In this document: piece by piece, positions 18,225 to 27,916 of the stretch | How the letters are laid out: every line of letters starts with the position of its first letter | How positions within the stretch are numbered: the stretch's first letter is position 1 | NCBI GenBank assembly: GCA_934433135.1 | Contig: CAKRZO010000005.1 | Location: forward strand, 62,001 to 126,000 | DNA: 64,000 nt | Origin: an uncultured Acetatifactor sp. | GTDB lineage: Bacteria > Bacillota > Clostridia > Lachnospirales > Lachnospiraceae | Direction of reading: 5' to 3' | Notes under the pieces: model-generated | The model's database searches: none | What the model was told of the DNA's origin: nothing | The model's input: the letters and a program-made list of their open reading frames with translations, nothing else | Position numbers and translations under genes: made by a program

Positions 18225-20219
18225 TTACTGCGCCGTACGCACGCTGCTGTCAATCTTCAGTGAAAAATCACTTCGATCCAGTGAAAAATTGGGGTTGTAG
18301 TAGGGATCGCCCTGTGCAAGAAGTTCTTTCCATCTTTCCCGGAATCTGGCAGCTTCTTCTTCGTATCGTTTCGCTTTTTCGCCCTGATCATCCAGTCCCC
18401 TGGATTTCGATTCATAATGGTACAATTCCGCAAAAGGCGTCCAGACGTTCAAAAGTCCCTTTTCTCTCAGCCGCAGGCAGAAGTCCACATCATTTAAGGA
18501 AACTGCAAAGCTTTCATCCAGTCCGCCTGCTTCTTCATAGTCTTTCTTTTTTACCATAAGGCAGGCGCCGGTTACTGCGCTGAGGTTTTGCGCATAGCAA
18601 AGTCTTCCCATGTACCCCAGATTCTGTCTGGCCTGCTTATAGTGGATATGTCCTGCCGTGCGATGAGCTCCCAGACCGATTACGACACCGGCATGCTGGA
18701 TGGTATTGTCTCCATAGTACAGTTTCGCGCCGACTGCACCCACATCCTTACGCTGCGCATACATTAACATCTCTTCCATCCAGTTGACGGTAATGACTTC
18801 GGTATCGTTATTTAATAAAAGGAGGTATTCCCCTTCGGCCTGCCTGACGGCAAAATTATGAATGGCAGAATAGTTAAAGCCGTCCGGATAAGTCAGGATC
18901 CGGATTTTGTCACAGGAGGCAATTTCCTCATAGTATGCCCGGATTTCCGGTGTGGTACTGTTATTCTCCACAACAATAATTTCATAATTGTCATAAGTCG
19001 TTTTTTCCAGAATGGACTCGATACACCGCTTTAAGTCTTCCTTATGATCCTTATTGGCAATGATTACGGAGACCTTCGGTGTTCCCAAAATCTGATAACG
19101 GATCCGGAAAATTGTCTCAAACGCTCTGGTGCTGGTGATTTCAAAATGCTCAAAACCATGTCGGTAAAGGTGATCCGCCACAGCGCCTTTGGCCGCCGCA
19201 ATAGCATAAGGCTTGGCTCCGATCCCGGAAGCTACACTGCCTGCATGGCTTCTCCAGTAATACAGGATTTGGGGAACATGTACTACGTGGGATGCTCTGT
19301 CGGTAAGGCGCAGAATCATATCATGATCCTGGCTTCCGTCAAACTGCGGCCGGAACAGTTCCGTTCCTTTCAGCAGCTTCCGGTCAAACACACTGAAATG
19401 ACAGATGTAATTATTGGCTCTTAAATTATCAATGGCATAGTCCGGTTTGAAATGAATGGTAAGCATCTGATTGATATTTCCGCTCCGAAAAGTCACTTCA
19501 TCGCAGTAAATGTAGTCCGCATTTTTTTCATTGATGGCTTTGACATATTCGTATAAAGCGCAAGGATGCAGAATATCGTCATGATCAAACAACCCGATAA
19601 ATTCTCCGGTCGCCAGGCACAGGCAGGCATTGGTATTGCCGGAAATGCCTTCGTTCTTAACCAATTTCTGATAAATAATCCGCTCCTTATTCTCTTTCCG
19701 TGTCTTCCGGACATACTCTTTGCAGACTTCCTCTACATAAGCATGCTCTGCATCCGATCCGTCCGCCAGACAGAGTTCCCAGTTTTCATAAGTCTGGTTC
19801 GCCACGGACTCAATCATTTCCCTTAAGAAAACTTCCGGTGTATTCCACAAAGGAACCAGGATACTGATTTTCGGCATTCGCGGAAAGACTTCTCTGTTTT
19901 GCTTTTCGCGCTCCGCCTCCGTAGGAAAACTTGCCGTTCCGAACTGTTCCATGGCTCTCTTTGCCCTGATTTTATAATGGATCTTACGAAGAACTCCTTT
20001 CGGTCCGCCGCAATTTGCAATCCGATCCTTTTGACGAATACAGAAATGCATTGCTTTTCTTGCCGGTTTACTCCATTTCCAAAGAGGGTTGTTCTGAATA
20101 TGCCCGAGTTTCAACTCCAGATCCTTTTTCTGATCCTCCAGCTGCGCAATCCTGGCCGCCAGATCTGCGGATTTCTGCTTTTCCTTTTCATATGCTTCCC
20201 GATATTCTTTTTCTGTCAT
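18225..20219 (-). CDS. Tandem-domain GT2 glycosyltransferase (rhamnan/wall polysaccharide)
   Basis: A 664-residue protein. A coiled coil at about 5-45 is followed by NNPLWKWSKPAR, a linker often seen before GT2 domains in rhamnan polymerases. GT2 domain 1 (about 118-330) has KISILVPLWNTPEVFLREMI and FDHDDIL. GT2 domain 2 (about 380-640) has PKVSVIIANKDHKEDLKRCI, LLLNNDTEVI and the acceptor-side sequence NDVDFCLRLREKG. No membrane segment is seen, so it works at the cytoplasmic face. It is the last gene of the dTDP-rhamnose/ABC-export locus, where it probably extends the polysaccharide backbone or side chain. Confidence 0.88.
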   Translation of the reverse strand: MTEKEYREAYEKEKQKSADLAARIAQLEDQKKDLELKLGHIQNNPLWKWSKPARKAMHFCIRQKDRIANCGGPKGVLRKIHYKIRAKRAMEQFGTASFPTEAEREKQNREVFPRMPKISILVPLWNTPEVFLREMIESVANQTYENWELCLADGSDAEHAYVEEVCKEYVRKTRKENKERIIYQKLVKNEGISGNTNACLCLATGEFIGLFDHDDILHPCALYEYVKAINEKNADYIYCDEVTFRSGNINQMLTIHFKPDYAIDNLRANNYICHFSVFDRKLLKGTELFRPQFDGSQDHDMILRLTDRASHVVHVPQILYYWRSHAGSVASGIGAKPYAIAAAKGAVADHLYRHGFEHFEITSTRAFETIFRIRYQILGTPKVSVIIANKDHKEDLKRCIESILEKTTYDNYEIIVVENNSTTPEIRAYYEEIASCDKIRILTYPDGFNYSAIHNFAVRQAEGEYLLLLNNDTEVITVNWMEEMLMYAQRKDVGAVGAKLYYGDNTIQHAGVVIGLGAHRTAGHIHYKQARQNLGYMGRLCYAQNLSAVTGACLMVKKKDYEEAGGLDESFAVSLNDVDFCLRLREKGLLNVWTPFAELYHYESKSRGLDDQGEKAKRYEEEAARFRERWKELLAQGDPYYNPNFSLDRSDFSLKIDSSVRTAQ

Positions 20220-20242
20220 TACCCTGTAACCTTTCTATATTT

Positions 20243-20401
20243 GTAACAGTTCAGACAAGCATTCTTGTGGGCAGATTTCATGCTTGCATGAAAATCTGCC
20301 TGAGCTTAAGCGCCATTTACATGAGCATCGCATCCTACAGATGCGACAAATAGCTGCGTAGCATGCGAAAAATTTTGCGAATGGCGCGTCTGAACCGTTA
20401 C
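20243..20401. repeat. Inverted-repeat-bounded intergenic element, full copy (family A)
   Basis: A 159-base element bounded by GTAACAGTTCAGAC (20243-20256) and its imperfect inverse GTCTGAACCGTTAC (20388-20401). Inside is a strong hairpin, GGCAGATTTCATGC against its inverse (20270-20300), plus smaller palindromes around GCATCGCATC/GATGCG and GCGAAAAATTTTGCG. Its right end overlaps the stop codon of the next gene. Left-half and inverted right-half copies lie at 57011 and 54507. The layout resembles a miniature inverted-repeat transposable element. Confidence 0.7.
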
Positions 20402-22614
20402 CTATTATTAACTTCCTCAAAATTCGTACTGAGGATACCGCAGGAAGCCCCTTTTCGAACCGCCGCCATGTAAATCCGGAAATCTGTCTGCAAATCTGCA
20501 GGCCTTTCTTTACATTCGGCAGGTGAACCATCTCGTTTTGCAGGCAGCCCGTTGCATCCTGCAGACCATCCTTCCAGCAGGAAACCGGCCAGCGCAATAT
20601 TCTTCTGATCTGTAAGATTCTCTTCCAGATCCGGTCGATACTGCCCTTCTAATTCTTGTACGTAACAGTAGGCGCTCTCACACCCTTCGTTTACGGGAAT
20701 CAGCAAAAGATAACGGTCATAGCAGGCATTGTCATCTCCCAGCACAATGCCATATCCGCAAACCAGGCGTCTGTCGGCACAGTCCATATGAAAAAGCAGG
20801 CAGTTATCCCGGCGCAGTCCGATGGTATGCCCTTTCCACTGCAACCGCATATCGTTTTCTTCCGCAAAAGATCCCCGTAAGGGCTGTCCGTCCGCTCCCG
20901 TTATCTGTGCCGGGTTAACTATCCGGTTCTGTATCTGATTTCCGGCGTACTGCCATGCCGGACGGATCGCTGCATCCGGGCAGGTAATATCCCAGGATGG
21001 CAGAATATAAGGGTCTCTTTTAAGAAGCAGCGGATTTCTTGCAAAAAGAATTTCCTTTTCCTGAAGCAGGCGTTTTCTTTTTACCTCCGTCAGATCCTCT
21101 CCCCGACTGAAAGATTCATAATGAATGCCCTGTACCAGGTTGCACACCGCATTATAGTAACCGGTCGCATACAGCTTAAGACACAGATCCACATCATTAT
21201 AGGCCACTGCCAATTCTTCGCAAAAGCCTCCCACACGAGAAAACTTTTCCCCGGATACCAGCAGGCAGGCTGCTGTCACCGCCAGAACATTGTGCACTCC
21301 ATGGCTACTGTCATCAGGGTATTTTCCTGCATCCGACATCTTTAACAGCTTGTGCATGGGGCCGGACGGCAGACAGAAGATTCCGATGTGCTGAATCCGT
21401 TCTTTCCCCGGATATAGAAGTTTACAGCCTACTGCTCCTGCATAAGGTCTTGCAGCAATAGCAAGCATCTCTTCCAACCAGCCCTCAGTCACCATCTCCA
21501 CATCATCATTTAAAAAGAGCAAATACGCTCCCCCGGCCGCTTCGGCGCCTAAGTTGCACATACGGGAGAAATGAAATTCCATAGGTTGATACAGATACTT
21601 CCATGGCACGGAAATCGTCTGCAGAAAATCCTGTATTTGTGTCCGGTTCTGCGGACTGCTTCCGTTATCTACCACAATCACTTCTACAGGGATGGGGTGC
21701 TTTTGTGTCTTTTCTGCTTTCGCTCCTGTCCGCAAAAGAGCCTTCACACACTGCTTTAAAAGATCCGGATGATCCCTGGAGGGGATGATAACGGAAACCA
21801 TCCTGCCCGGCGCTTCCTTCGACACCTCCTCCGGCATTCCTTTCGAGCATAGCGCTTCCATAGAATTCCATTCCTTACCCGGTATCAAACGGAATATCGG
21901 GTCAGATACTGTGGCAGATACCAGATCGTATGCATTTCGGCTCCCATCGCCCGATTGAACAAAGTTGCCGGTTTCCGAAGACTCTGCCTCATACAAATTA
22001 TACGGAATGTGCCCGATGTGTCCGCTTTCACCGGTTCTGCGTTCAAATCCTCCTGCTATTTCACAGAGGTAATGGACAAGTTTCTTCCATTTTTCTTCCG
22101 GAACCTGTACTCGGCTTCCGGCTTCCGAAATCCACGCTTTTCCTTCCGTATCCGGCGTTTTATCTTCCCGGCAAACCTTCTGTTCTTGCTGCTCCTGCCG
22201 TTCCTGTTGTTCCCGCTGCGCCTGTTCTCCGTTTTCTCTCAGAAAAAGTCCCATCTTTTCCCTGTCAAGAATCAGTACATCTCCTATATAAAAATGATCC
22301 AGGAAAGCATCCGGAGACCAGTCCGGCTTATCCGTTCCGGCATAGGCTATCCACACTTCCGGATGGGCATCAAAATAAGAAAACACCAGTTTTTCCGTGT
22401 TTTTACCAAAACAGACATCCTTTGCAGTCAAAACTAGAAACCGCTCCCGAAATCCGGCCTGTTTTACTGCATTCCGACAGACACGGCTTTCTCTGATTCT
22501 TTCCCAGGAAGCATACGTAAACGTTTTCCCGGCTCGTTTTTTTTCATATTCTCTGTCCCAAAAATGATCGGACAGTTTCCTTGCCCATTGTCGGATTCCC
22601 ATTCTAATCCTCAT
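20398..22614 (-). CDS. GT2 glycosyltransferase with degenerate first domain
   Basis: A 738-residue protein. The N-terminal about 200 residues keep only the end of a GT2 domain (PDWSPDAFLDHFYIGDVLIL), without its nucleotide-binding half. A Gln/Glu-rich run (REQQERQEQQEQK) marks a linker. The complete GT2 domain is at about 270-540, with VSVIIPSRDHPDLLKQCVKA, LLFLNDDVEMV and YNDVDLCLKLYATGY. A further about 190-residue C-terminal region is unassigned. It lies three bases after the methyltransferase-kinase gene. It is probably a rhamnosyl- or glucosyltransferase of the wall polysaccharide. Confidence 0.85.
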   Translation of the reverse strand: MRIRMGIRQWARKLSDHFWDREYEKKRAGKTFTYASWERIRESRVCRNAVKQAGFRERFLVLTAKDVCFGKNTEKLVFSYFDAHPEVWIAYAGTDKPDWSPDAFLDHFYIGDVLILDREKMGLFLRENGEQAQREQQERQEQQEQKVCREDKTPDTEGKAWISEAGSRVQVPEEKWKKLVHYLCEIAGGFERRTGESGHIGHIPYNLYEAESSETGNFVQSGDGSRNAYDLVSATVSDPIFRLIPGKEWNSMEALCSKGMPEEVSKEAPGRMVSVIIPSRDHPDLLKQCVKALLRTGAKAEKTQKHPIPVEVIVVDNGSSPQNRTQIQDFLQTISVPWKYLYQPMEFHFSRMCNLGAEAAGGAYLLFLNDDVEMVTEGWLEEMLAIAARPYAGAVGCKLLYPGKERIQHIGIFCLPSGPMHKLLKMSDAGKYPDDSSHGVHNVLAVTAACLLVSGEKFSRVGGFCEELAVAYNDVDLCLKLYATGYYNAVCNLVQGIHYESFSRGEDLTEVKRKRLLQEKEILFARNPLLLKRDPYILPSWDITCPDAAIRPAWQYAGNQIQNRIVNPAQITGADGQPLRGSFAEENDMRLQWKGHTIGLRRDNCLLFHMDCADRRLVCGYGIVLGDDNACYDRYLLLIPVNEGCESAYCYVQELEGQYRPDLEENLTDQKNIALAGFLLEGWSAGCNGLPAKRDGSPAECKERPADLQTDFRIYMAAVRKGASCGILSTNFEEVNNR

Positions 22615-22617
22615 TCC

Positions 22618-24711
22618 TTATTTTGCTCTGCCGCCTGCCAGATCGGAAGCGATGTCTTCGGAAATTCTGGTAACTTCCATCGTTATTCTTAACTGATTCT
22701 CGGAAAGCACCTTCTTACCGAACACTTTTTCTATTCGGATATTCAGGTTCGGATCCTGTGTAGGGAACAGAAACTCCGCCGCTTCTTTGCCATGTAACGG
22801 AATCTGTCTGCCATTTACAACAAAAAGCTTTCTTTTACCGGGGCAAATGCTTTCCCCGTTCCAGTACAGGCCGGTTACCTTTACCAGACAGCTGTAAAGA
22901 GCCGGATCGATTCGAAGGTTCTTTATTTTTCCGGATACCGGAATGGTAAAGTCAATTTCATCTTCCCTTCGATAAGCATCCGGAACAAAGTAAGAAGTTT
23001 CTTCCCGGTAACCTTCACCGGTATCTTCATATACCTGCACCCGGTTACCATCCGAAAGTTCCTTTATTTTTTCCAGGTAAGGCAGGGGATCGATGATCTT
23101 ACATCCGATATCTTCCCGCAAAAGCGCCATGGAACGGTGTTCTCCTTCGATTGCCCTTTGAAACGCAAGTTCCCTGCTTTCGCATTCGGCTGCTTCCTCC
23201 ATCGTCATATGCAGCATGCCCCGCACTCGGTCTATATCCACTGCTTTTCTCTTCTTATTTTCCAACAAATAACAATACACCGCACGATACGCCAGCTCCT
23301 TTGCAGGAATCGCCTTGTCACAAGTCCATTCGTAATCGATCAGCGTCCATTCTTCCCCTGACACTAAAATATTAGAAAAAATGAGATCATAATCCGTTAC
23401 CGGCACTTCCTCCCGGAAACAGATTCGTTCCAGATATTCTCCGAAAAGCTCATAAAATCCATTGATGTCCTTCCGTTCCAGGCACCGATCCATGAGTTCC
23501 GACAAAGGAACTCCCTTTACATAATCCAGAACGGCATACTTTCTGCCGTTGCTTCTTTCCTGCACCGACCGATCCTCTGCAAGAGTACACCGGTTCACCG
23601 AAAGCTTTCCGCCCCGGAAGCGTTCCTCCAATTTATGATAACTTTCCGAAAGTCCGGCTACATGATCTACGGCTTCTATCGATGCCGGAATTTTACGCAC
23701 TTCTTTCTGTCCTGCGTCATTTGTCAAAATCTCGGTTTTGATGGCAAACTTTTCGGCTCTGTCATTGGAATATTTGATGTAATCTGTCCCCGGTCTGTCC
23801 CCCAGCACCACCAGATAAGAATTGGAAAAAACAGGGAACAGCTCTTCTTCCAGTATCCCATCGTAAGCATTTTTTTCATCAAACAAAAGCATGCGGTCCC
23901 TGTCAAAATTCCGGATATTGTTGGACAGTTCGCCTTTTCCCGGCAATGCCCTGTCGCTGTAAAGGCAGGTCATGAATTTATAATCCGGATACGGATAATA
24001 AAAATGAATATCCGTTACTCCGCAGGAGGCAAAAATCCTCTCAAGCCCCTTCTTCCCGAAAGTACGTACTCCGCCGCCCTGCGCATAATTTTCAATTCCG
24101 GCAAAATATGTCCCCAGATGGTCCTCCTTGCATCCGGCAAAATATTTCAGCCCGTACTTATTTTCAATGGCAATCACCATCCGTCCGCCGGGAGCAAGAT
24201 GGCGCTTTAAGATCCTTAAAAAATCCTCATACGGGCTTTCTCCGCCGATATAGCCCTGCCCGTATTCAAAGACGCCGATCAGACAGATATAATCATAATC
24301 ACAGGGTAAATCCGGCTCTATGTCCTTAAAATTTCCCACATGAATGGTGATGTTATCGCAGTTCCGATGCCGATATGCATTGATGGTACTCCGCTTTTTG
24401 GACAGATCCACGCAGGTAACTTCTCCGGCTTTCCGTGCAAAGGCTCCGGTAATGGCTCCGCAGCCGCTCCCCACTTCCAGCACCTTATCCGTTTTTCGGA
24501 TGGGCAGCCAGTCCACAATATTCTCCCGAAGAGGTGAAAGGTGATACAATAGCGGCCACTTTTTCCGCTCTTTTATCACTCTGTCGTATTCGCTTCCCGG
24601 TATGTTTTTTGCAATTTCCAGCAATTCATCCTCAATGCTTCCGTCACAGTAGTAGTCCTGCCCCGGGTATTTTGTCATATCCAATACTACATTTCCGATT
24701 TTTTCGTTCAT
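22618..24711 (-). CDS. Methyltransferase fused to a kinase-fold domain
   Basis: A 697-residue protein. A class I SAM methyltransferase occupies about 50-270 (motif I VLEVGSGCGAITGAFA, motif II VDLSKK, later LRILKRHLAPGGRMVIAIE). After it, VTDYDLIFSNILVSGEEW and LIDYEW match the catalytic and Mg-binding loops of aminoglycoside-phosphotransferase/kinase folds (D-x5-N and D). The last about 120 residues look beta-rich. Chain-length control of O-antigens by the WbdD methyltransferase-kinase is a known parallel: it caps the chain end before ABC export. The position next to Wzt/Wzm here supports a similar capping role, but this is inference. Confidence 0.8.
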   Translation of the reverse strand: MNEKIGNVVLDMTKYPGQDYYCDGSIEDELLEIAKNIPGSEYDRVIKERKKWPLLYHLSPLRENIVDWLPIRKTDKVLEVGSGCGAITGAFARKAGEVTCVDLSKKRSTINAYRHRNCDNITIHVGNFKDIEPDLPCDYDYICLIGVFEYGQGYIGGESPYEDFLRILKRHLAPGGRMVIAIENKYGLKYFAGCKEDHLGTYFAGIENYAQGGGVRTFGKKGLERIFASCGVTDIHFYYPYPDYKFMTCLYSDRALPGKGELSNNIRNFDRDRMLLFDEKNAYDGILEEELFPVFSNSYLVVLGDRPGTDYIKYSNDRAEKFAIKTEILTNDAGQKEVRKIPASIEAVDHVAGLSESYHKLEERFRGGKLSVNRCTLAEDRSVQERSNGRKYAVLDYVKGVPLSELMDRCLERKDINGFYELFGEYLERICFREEVPVTDYDLIFSNILVSGEEWTLIDYEWTCDKAIPAKELAYRAVYCYLLENKKRKAVDIDRVRGMLHMTMEEAAECESRELAFQRAIEGEHRSMALLREDIGCKIIDPLPYLEKIKELSDGNRVQVYEDTGEGYREETSYFVPDAYRREDEIDFTIPVSGKIKNLRIDPALYSCLVKVTGLYWNGESICPGKRKLFVVNGRQIPLHGKEAAEFLFPTQDPNLNIRIEKVFGKKVLSENQLRITMEVTRISEDIASDLAGGRAK

Positions 24712-24816
24712 CCTTCATCCCCATTCTGTCCCTGCTTGTCTGTTGCAGCCTCACCCAACCGATGCCTGCTGCCCACTGCCCAAACTATATACCGGATTGC
24801 TACCTCGGTACCGCAC

Positions 24817-26127
24817 TCATGATTGCTCTGTTTGGTTCGTGCCGTTCTTCAAATGATCCTTCACCTCAATCTGAGAATCCATATCATAATATCCCACGGT
24901 ATTCTTATCCGACACCACCGTCACATGCAATGCATCATACAATCTGTGATACACTTTAAATTCGTTTCCTTCAAATCCGGTCACTCCGAAAGAGAGCAGA
25001 TACTCTCCCCCCTGCAGGCTCATCTTCTGCCGGAAGCAGACTTCTTTTACCATTCCGGGTTCAACGCTTTCCGTAAATGCCTTTTCCAGCATAGTATTGG
25101 TACCGGTAATCTCCACGCCCAGGATATTTTTAAAAGAAAACGCAAAAATAGGTGCTTTAATCGCATCTTTTATTGCCACCTGCATGTGAATGGTAAATTC
25201 GCTTCCCTTGACGATGGAAGATGTCTCCAATCCCTTGTTATCGGTAAGATAAATTTTTTCGATGACCGCTTCTTTGTCTCCGTATTCCAGAAGATTGGGA
25301 TTCTTACCCTGCTCCCTGATTTCCCGGCTTTCCGCATCCTTATTTTGAGCCTCATACTGCCCGACCAATACCTGTTTGTAGATATCGATCATCTCTTTGG
25401 GACTGCCTTCTCCCAGCAGATTTCCTTTATTCAGCAGGAAAACTCTGTCACAGTATTTACTGATACTGCTTAAGTCATGACTGACAAATACTATGGTCTT
25501 GCCCATGCGTTTGAATTCTTCAAATTTATGATAGCATTTGGCCTGGAAAAAGACATCTCCTACGCTTAAGGCTTCATCCACAATCAGGATTTCCGGGTCA
25601 ATATTAATAGCTACGGCAAAAGCCAGTCGAACAAACATTCCGCTGGAGTAGGTTTTTACCGGCTGTGTCACATAATCGCCGATATCCGCAAATTCCAGAA
25701 TCGCCGGAAGTTTCTGCTCGATTTCCTTTTCCGTAAAGCCCATCATGGTTCCATTCAGGTATACGTTTTCAATTCCGTTGTATTCCATATTAAATCCGGC
25801 GCCCAACTCCAAAAGTGCAGAAATGCGTCCGTTTACGGTAACGGTTCCCTCCGTCTGGTGCAGAACGCCGGTAATAATCTTTAACAGCGTGGATTTGCCA
25901 GAACCGTTGGTTCCTATAATCCCTACCGTCTCACCCTGCCGGATTTCCATGGAAACACCGTTTAAGGCATAATGGAGTTTATGCTGCTTTTTACTCAGTC
26001 CGAAAGCCTCCTTCATGCGATCAGAGGGTTTTTCATATAGCTTATATACTTTTTTTACATCCGATACGACAATGGCCGCTTCGGATCCGGTAACATGATC
26101 CTGTTCCTTCATTCCTGCCTGTTCCAT
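24817..26127 (-). CDS. Polysaccharide ABC exporter ATPase with carbohydrate-binding tail (Wzt-like)
   Basis: A 436-residue protein. The ATPase domain is at about 15-255 (Walker A GTNGSGKSTLLK, signature YSSGMFVRLAFA, Walker B ILIVDEALSVGD). A C-terminal about 160-residue beta-sandwich follows, the extension that in Wzt proteins recognises the capped end of the polysaccharide. It pairs with the permease encoded just upstream. The presence of this tail fits the neighbouring chain-end-modifying fusion protein. An alternative start is the ATG at 26112. Confidence 0.9.
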   Translation of the reverse strand: MEQAGMKEQDHVTGSEAAIVVSDVKKVYKLYEKPSDRMKEAFGLSKKQHKLHYALNGVSMEIRQGETVGIIGTNGSGKSTLLKIITGVLHQTEGTVTVNGRISALLELGAGFNMEYNGIENVYLNGTMMGFTEKEIEQKLPAILEFADIGDYVTQPVKTYSSGMFVRLAFAVAINIDPEILIVDEALSVGDVFFQAKCYHKFEEFKRMGKTIVFVSHDLSSISKYCDRVFLLNKGNLLGEGSPKEMIDIYKQVLVGQYEAQNKDAESREIREQGKNPNLLEYGDKEAVIEKIYLTDNKGLETSSIVKGSEFTIHMQVAIKDAIKAPIFAFSFKNILGVEITGTNTMLEKAFTESVEPGMVKEVCFRQKMSLQGGEYLLSFGVTGFEGNEFKVYHRLYDALHVTVVSDKNTVGYYDMDSQIEVKDHLKNGTNQTEQS

Positions 26128-26138
26128 CCCTAATCCTT

Positions 26139-26153
26139 ATTCCGCAGACGCTT
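26139..26153. repeat. Partial copy of hairpin repeat family D
   Basis: ATTCCGCAGACGCTT matches the start of the longer elements at 48129 and 60470. It lies in the 79-base gap between the exporter ATPase and permease genes; the rest of the element is not preserved. On its own it could be chance. Confidence 0.3.
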
Positions 26154-26206
26154 TCTCATCTGCCATACAACATTTTTAATCTTGATTAATCTTGATTTTT
26201 CACATT

Positions 26207-27193
26207 TTACAACACATCAGCAAAATGCACTTTCAGGCGTTTAAACACCAAAGCTCCCAGTCCGAACAGAACCACTGTCACGATCCAGAAGTACATCGTG
26301 GAAAAAAAGTCCTGAAAAAACCATGTTTTCTCATAAATCGCACTGCGGTAACCATTGACGATATAAACCAGAGGGTTCAACTTTAAAATCTTGACCCAGC
26401 CGGCATTGACCGAATCGATATTCCACAAAACAGGGGTTGCCCACATACCGACCTGAAGAGCAATGTTGATAATCTGTGACAAATCCTTGAAGAAAACAAC
26501 TACGGCGCAGGTCGTATAGCTGAGCGCCAGCACAAAAATAAAGAGACAGAAGCTGTAATAGACCAGCTGCAACGTATAAATCGTCGGATAATAACCGTAA
26601 ATCGCCGCTACAATCAGCAGGACGAAAACAAAAAAGACATGGATAAAGGTAGCTGCTATCACCTTAATAATCGGCAGAATACTGATCTTGAATACCACTT
26701 TTTTGACCAGATAATTGTATTCCAAAAGAGCGTTGGTTCCGCTGTTCAACGCCTCGCTGAAATAAAACCAGGGAACCAGACCTGCCGTAAGGAAGAGGAC
26801 GAAAGGTACCTCCACACCCTCCCTGAATACGGAAGAAGAGCTTCCCATAATCTTATCAAATACAATATAATACATTGCCACTGTAACCACCGGCTGCGCC
26901 ATAGCCCAAAGGGCTCCCATATAGGATCCTGCATAGCGCTTTTTAAAATCATTCCTGGCAAGCTTCCAGATCAGGTGTCTGTTCTGGTACAGTTCCACAG
27001 GAAGACCGGTGAACTTGTCATACCACTTTACAAAAATCACGCAGGAAGCTAAAATGACAGCGCAGGAGAGAGCTTTTTTGATCAGCTCCTCCTGCGGACT
27101 GGCTTCCGGATTCTTGTGAAACAGGATAAGAGACGCAAGCACTGTTGCCAGAATCAGAAACAGTATAATGCCCTGCCTTTTTGTCATCTTCAT
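26207..27193 (-). CDS. Polysaccharide ABC exporter permease (Wzm/TagG-like)
   Basis: A 328-residue ABC-2-type permease. The core starts at about residue 70 with RHLIWKLARNDFKKRYAGS, the conserved amphipathic entry of Wzm/TagG proteins, followed by MGALWAMAQPVVTVAMYYIVF and about six membrane segments. Residues 1-65 add two extra hydrophobic helices, making it longer than the usual about 260 residues. It exports the rhamnose-type polysaccharide with the ATPase encoded downstream and lies three bases after rmlC. Confidence 0.9.
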   Translation of the reverse strand: MKMTKRQGIILFLILATVLASLILFHKNPEASPQEELIKKALSCAVILASCVIFVKWYDKFTGLPVELYQNRHLIWKLARNDFKKRYAGSYMGALWAMAQPVVTVAMYYIVFDKIMGSSSSVFREGVEVPFVLFLTAGLVPWFYFSEALNSGTNALLEYNYLVKKVVFKISILPIIKVIAATFIHVFFVFVLLIVAAIYGYYPTIYTLQLVYYSFCLFIFVLALSYTTCAVVVFFKDLSQIINIALQVGMWATPVLWNIDSVNAGWVKILKLNPLVYIVNGYRSAIYEKTWFFQDFFSTMYFWIVTVVLFGLGALVFKRLKVHFADVL

Positions 27194-27196
27194 GTA

Positions 27197-27763
27197 TTAT
27201 TCAATTCCTCTCTCTGCTTTATAAGCATCCAGCCCGTTCCATTTGGTATCCTTATCGGACATAATAAGCTCCATTCCCTCCGGAATCGGCCACTCAACAC
27301 CGATGGCAGGATCATCAAACTTCAATCCGCCCTCATCATCCGGATGATAAAAATCGGTGCACTTATAACAGAATTCCGCATAGTCGGACAGCACCAGAAA
27401 ACCATGGGCAAAATTCTTCGGAATAAAAAACTGCTTTTTATTTTCTTCGGACAAAAGAACTCCGTGCCACTTGCCGAAAGTAGGTGAGTTCGGACGCAGA
27501 TCCACTGCTACATCGTAAACTTCTCCCCGGATAACTCTCACCAGCTTGTCCTGTGGAAAATGTTTCTGAAAATGCAGGCCTCTTAGCACTCCTTTTTTCG
27601 AAGCCGACTGATTGTCCTGTACAAACACTTCCGGAATCCCGGCCTTTTTGTAATCTTCATACTGATACGTTTCCATAAAGTAGCCCCGGGCATCTCCGAA
27701 CACCGTAGGCGTAATCACTTTCAAACCTTCTATTTCACAGGTCTCTACTGTTATCTTTCCCAT
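27197..27763 (-). CDS. rfbC: dTDP-4-dehydrorhamnose 3,5-epimerase RmlC
   Basis: A 188-residue cupin epimerase that converts dTDP-4-keto-6-deoxyglucose to dTDP-4-keto-rhamnose. Family marks: FMETYQYEDYKKAG, FVQDNQSASKKGVLRGLHFQ (with catalytic His), VRVIRGEVYDVAVDLR (with Asp) and FAHGFLVLSD. A longer frame starts at 27820, but the ATG at 27763 is preferred: it has AACGAGGATAAAT upstream and matches the normal N-terminus (MGKITVETCEIEGL). It follows rmlA after a gap with a hairpin. Confidence 0.95.
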   Translation of the reverse strand: MGKITVETCEIEGLKVITPTVFGDARGYFMETYQYEDYKKAGIPEVFVQDNQSASKKGVLRGLHFQKHFPQDKLVRVIRGEVYDVAVDLRPNSPTFGKWHGVLLSEENKKQFFIPKNFAHGFLVLSDYAEFCYKCTDFYHPDDEGGLKFDDPAIGVEWPIPEGMELIMSDKDTKWNGLDAYKAERGIE

Positions 27764-27862
27764 ATTTATCCTCGTTTCCCTTGTTTTTTGCTGCCTTCCG
27801 TTTCTAAGTGATCCTCGCACCGGCGATTTATCACACTAATCCAATTCTACAGACGCAAAGAT

Positions 27863-27903
27863 ACAGTTCACATGCTTTTTTTCAAAAAATGCATGCAAAC
27901 TGT
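27863..27903 (-). terminator. Hairpin between rmlA and rmlC
   Basis: ACAGTTCACATGC (27863-27875) pairs with GCATGCAAACTGT (27891-27903) apart from an internal loop; the apex is T/A-rich. It could reduce read-through or stabilise the rmlA message. There is no clear T-tract on the minus strand. Confidence 0.35.
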
Positions 27904-27916
27904 AACTGAAAGTCTC

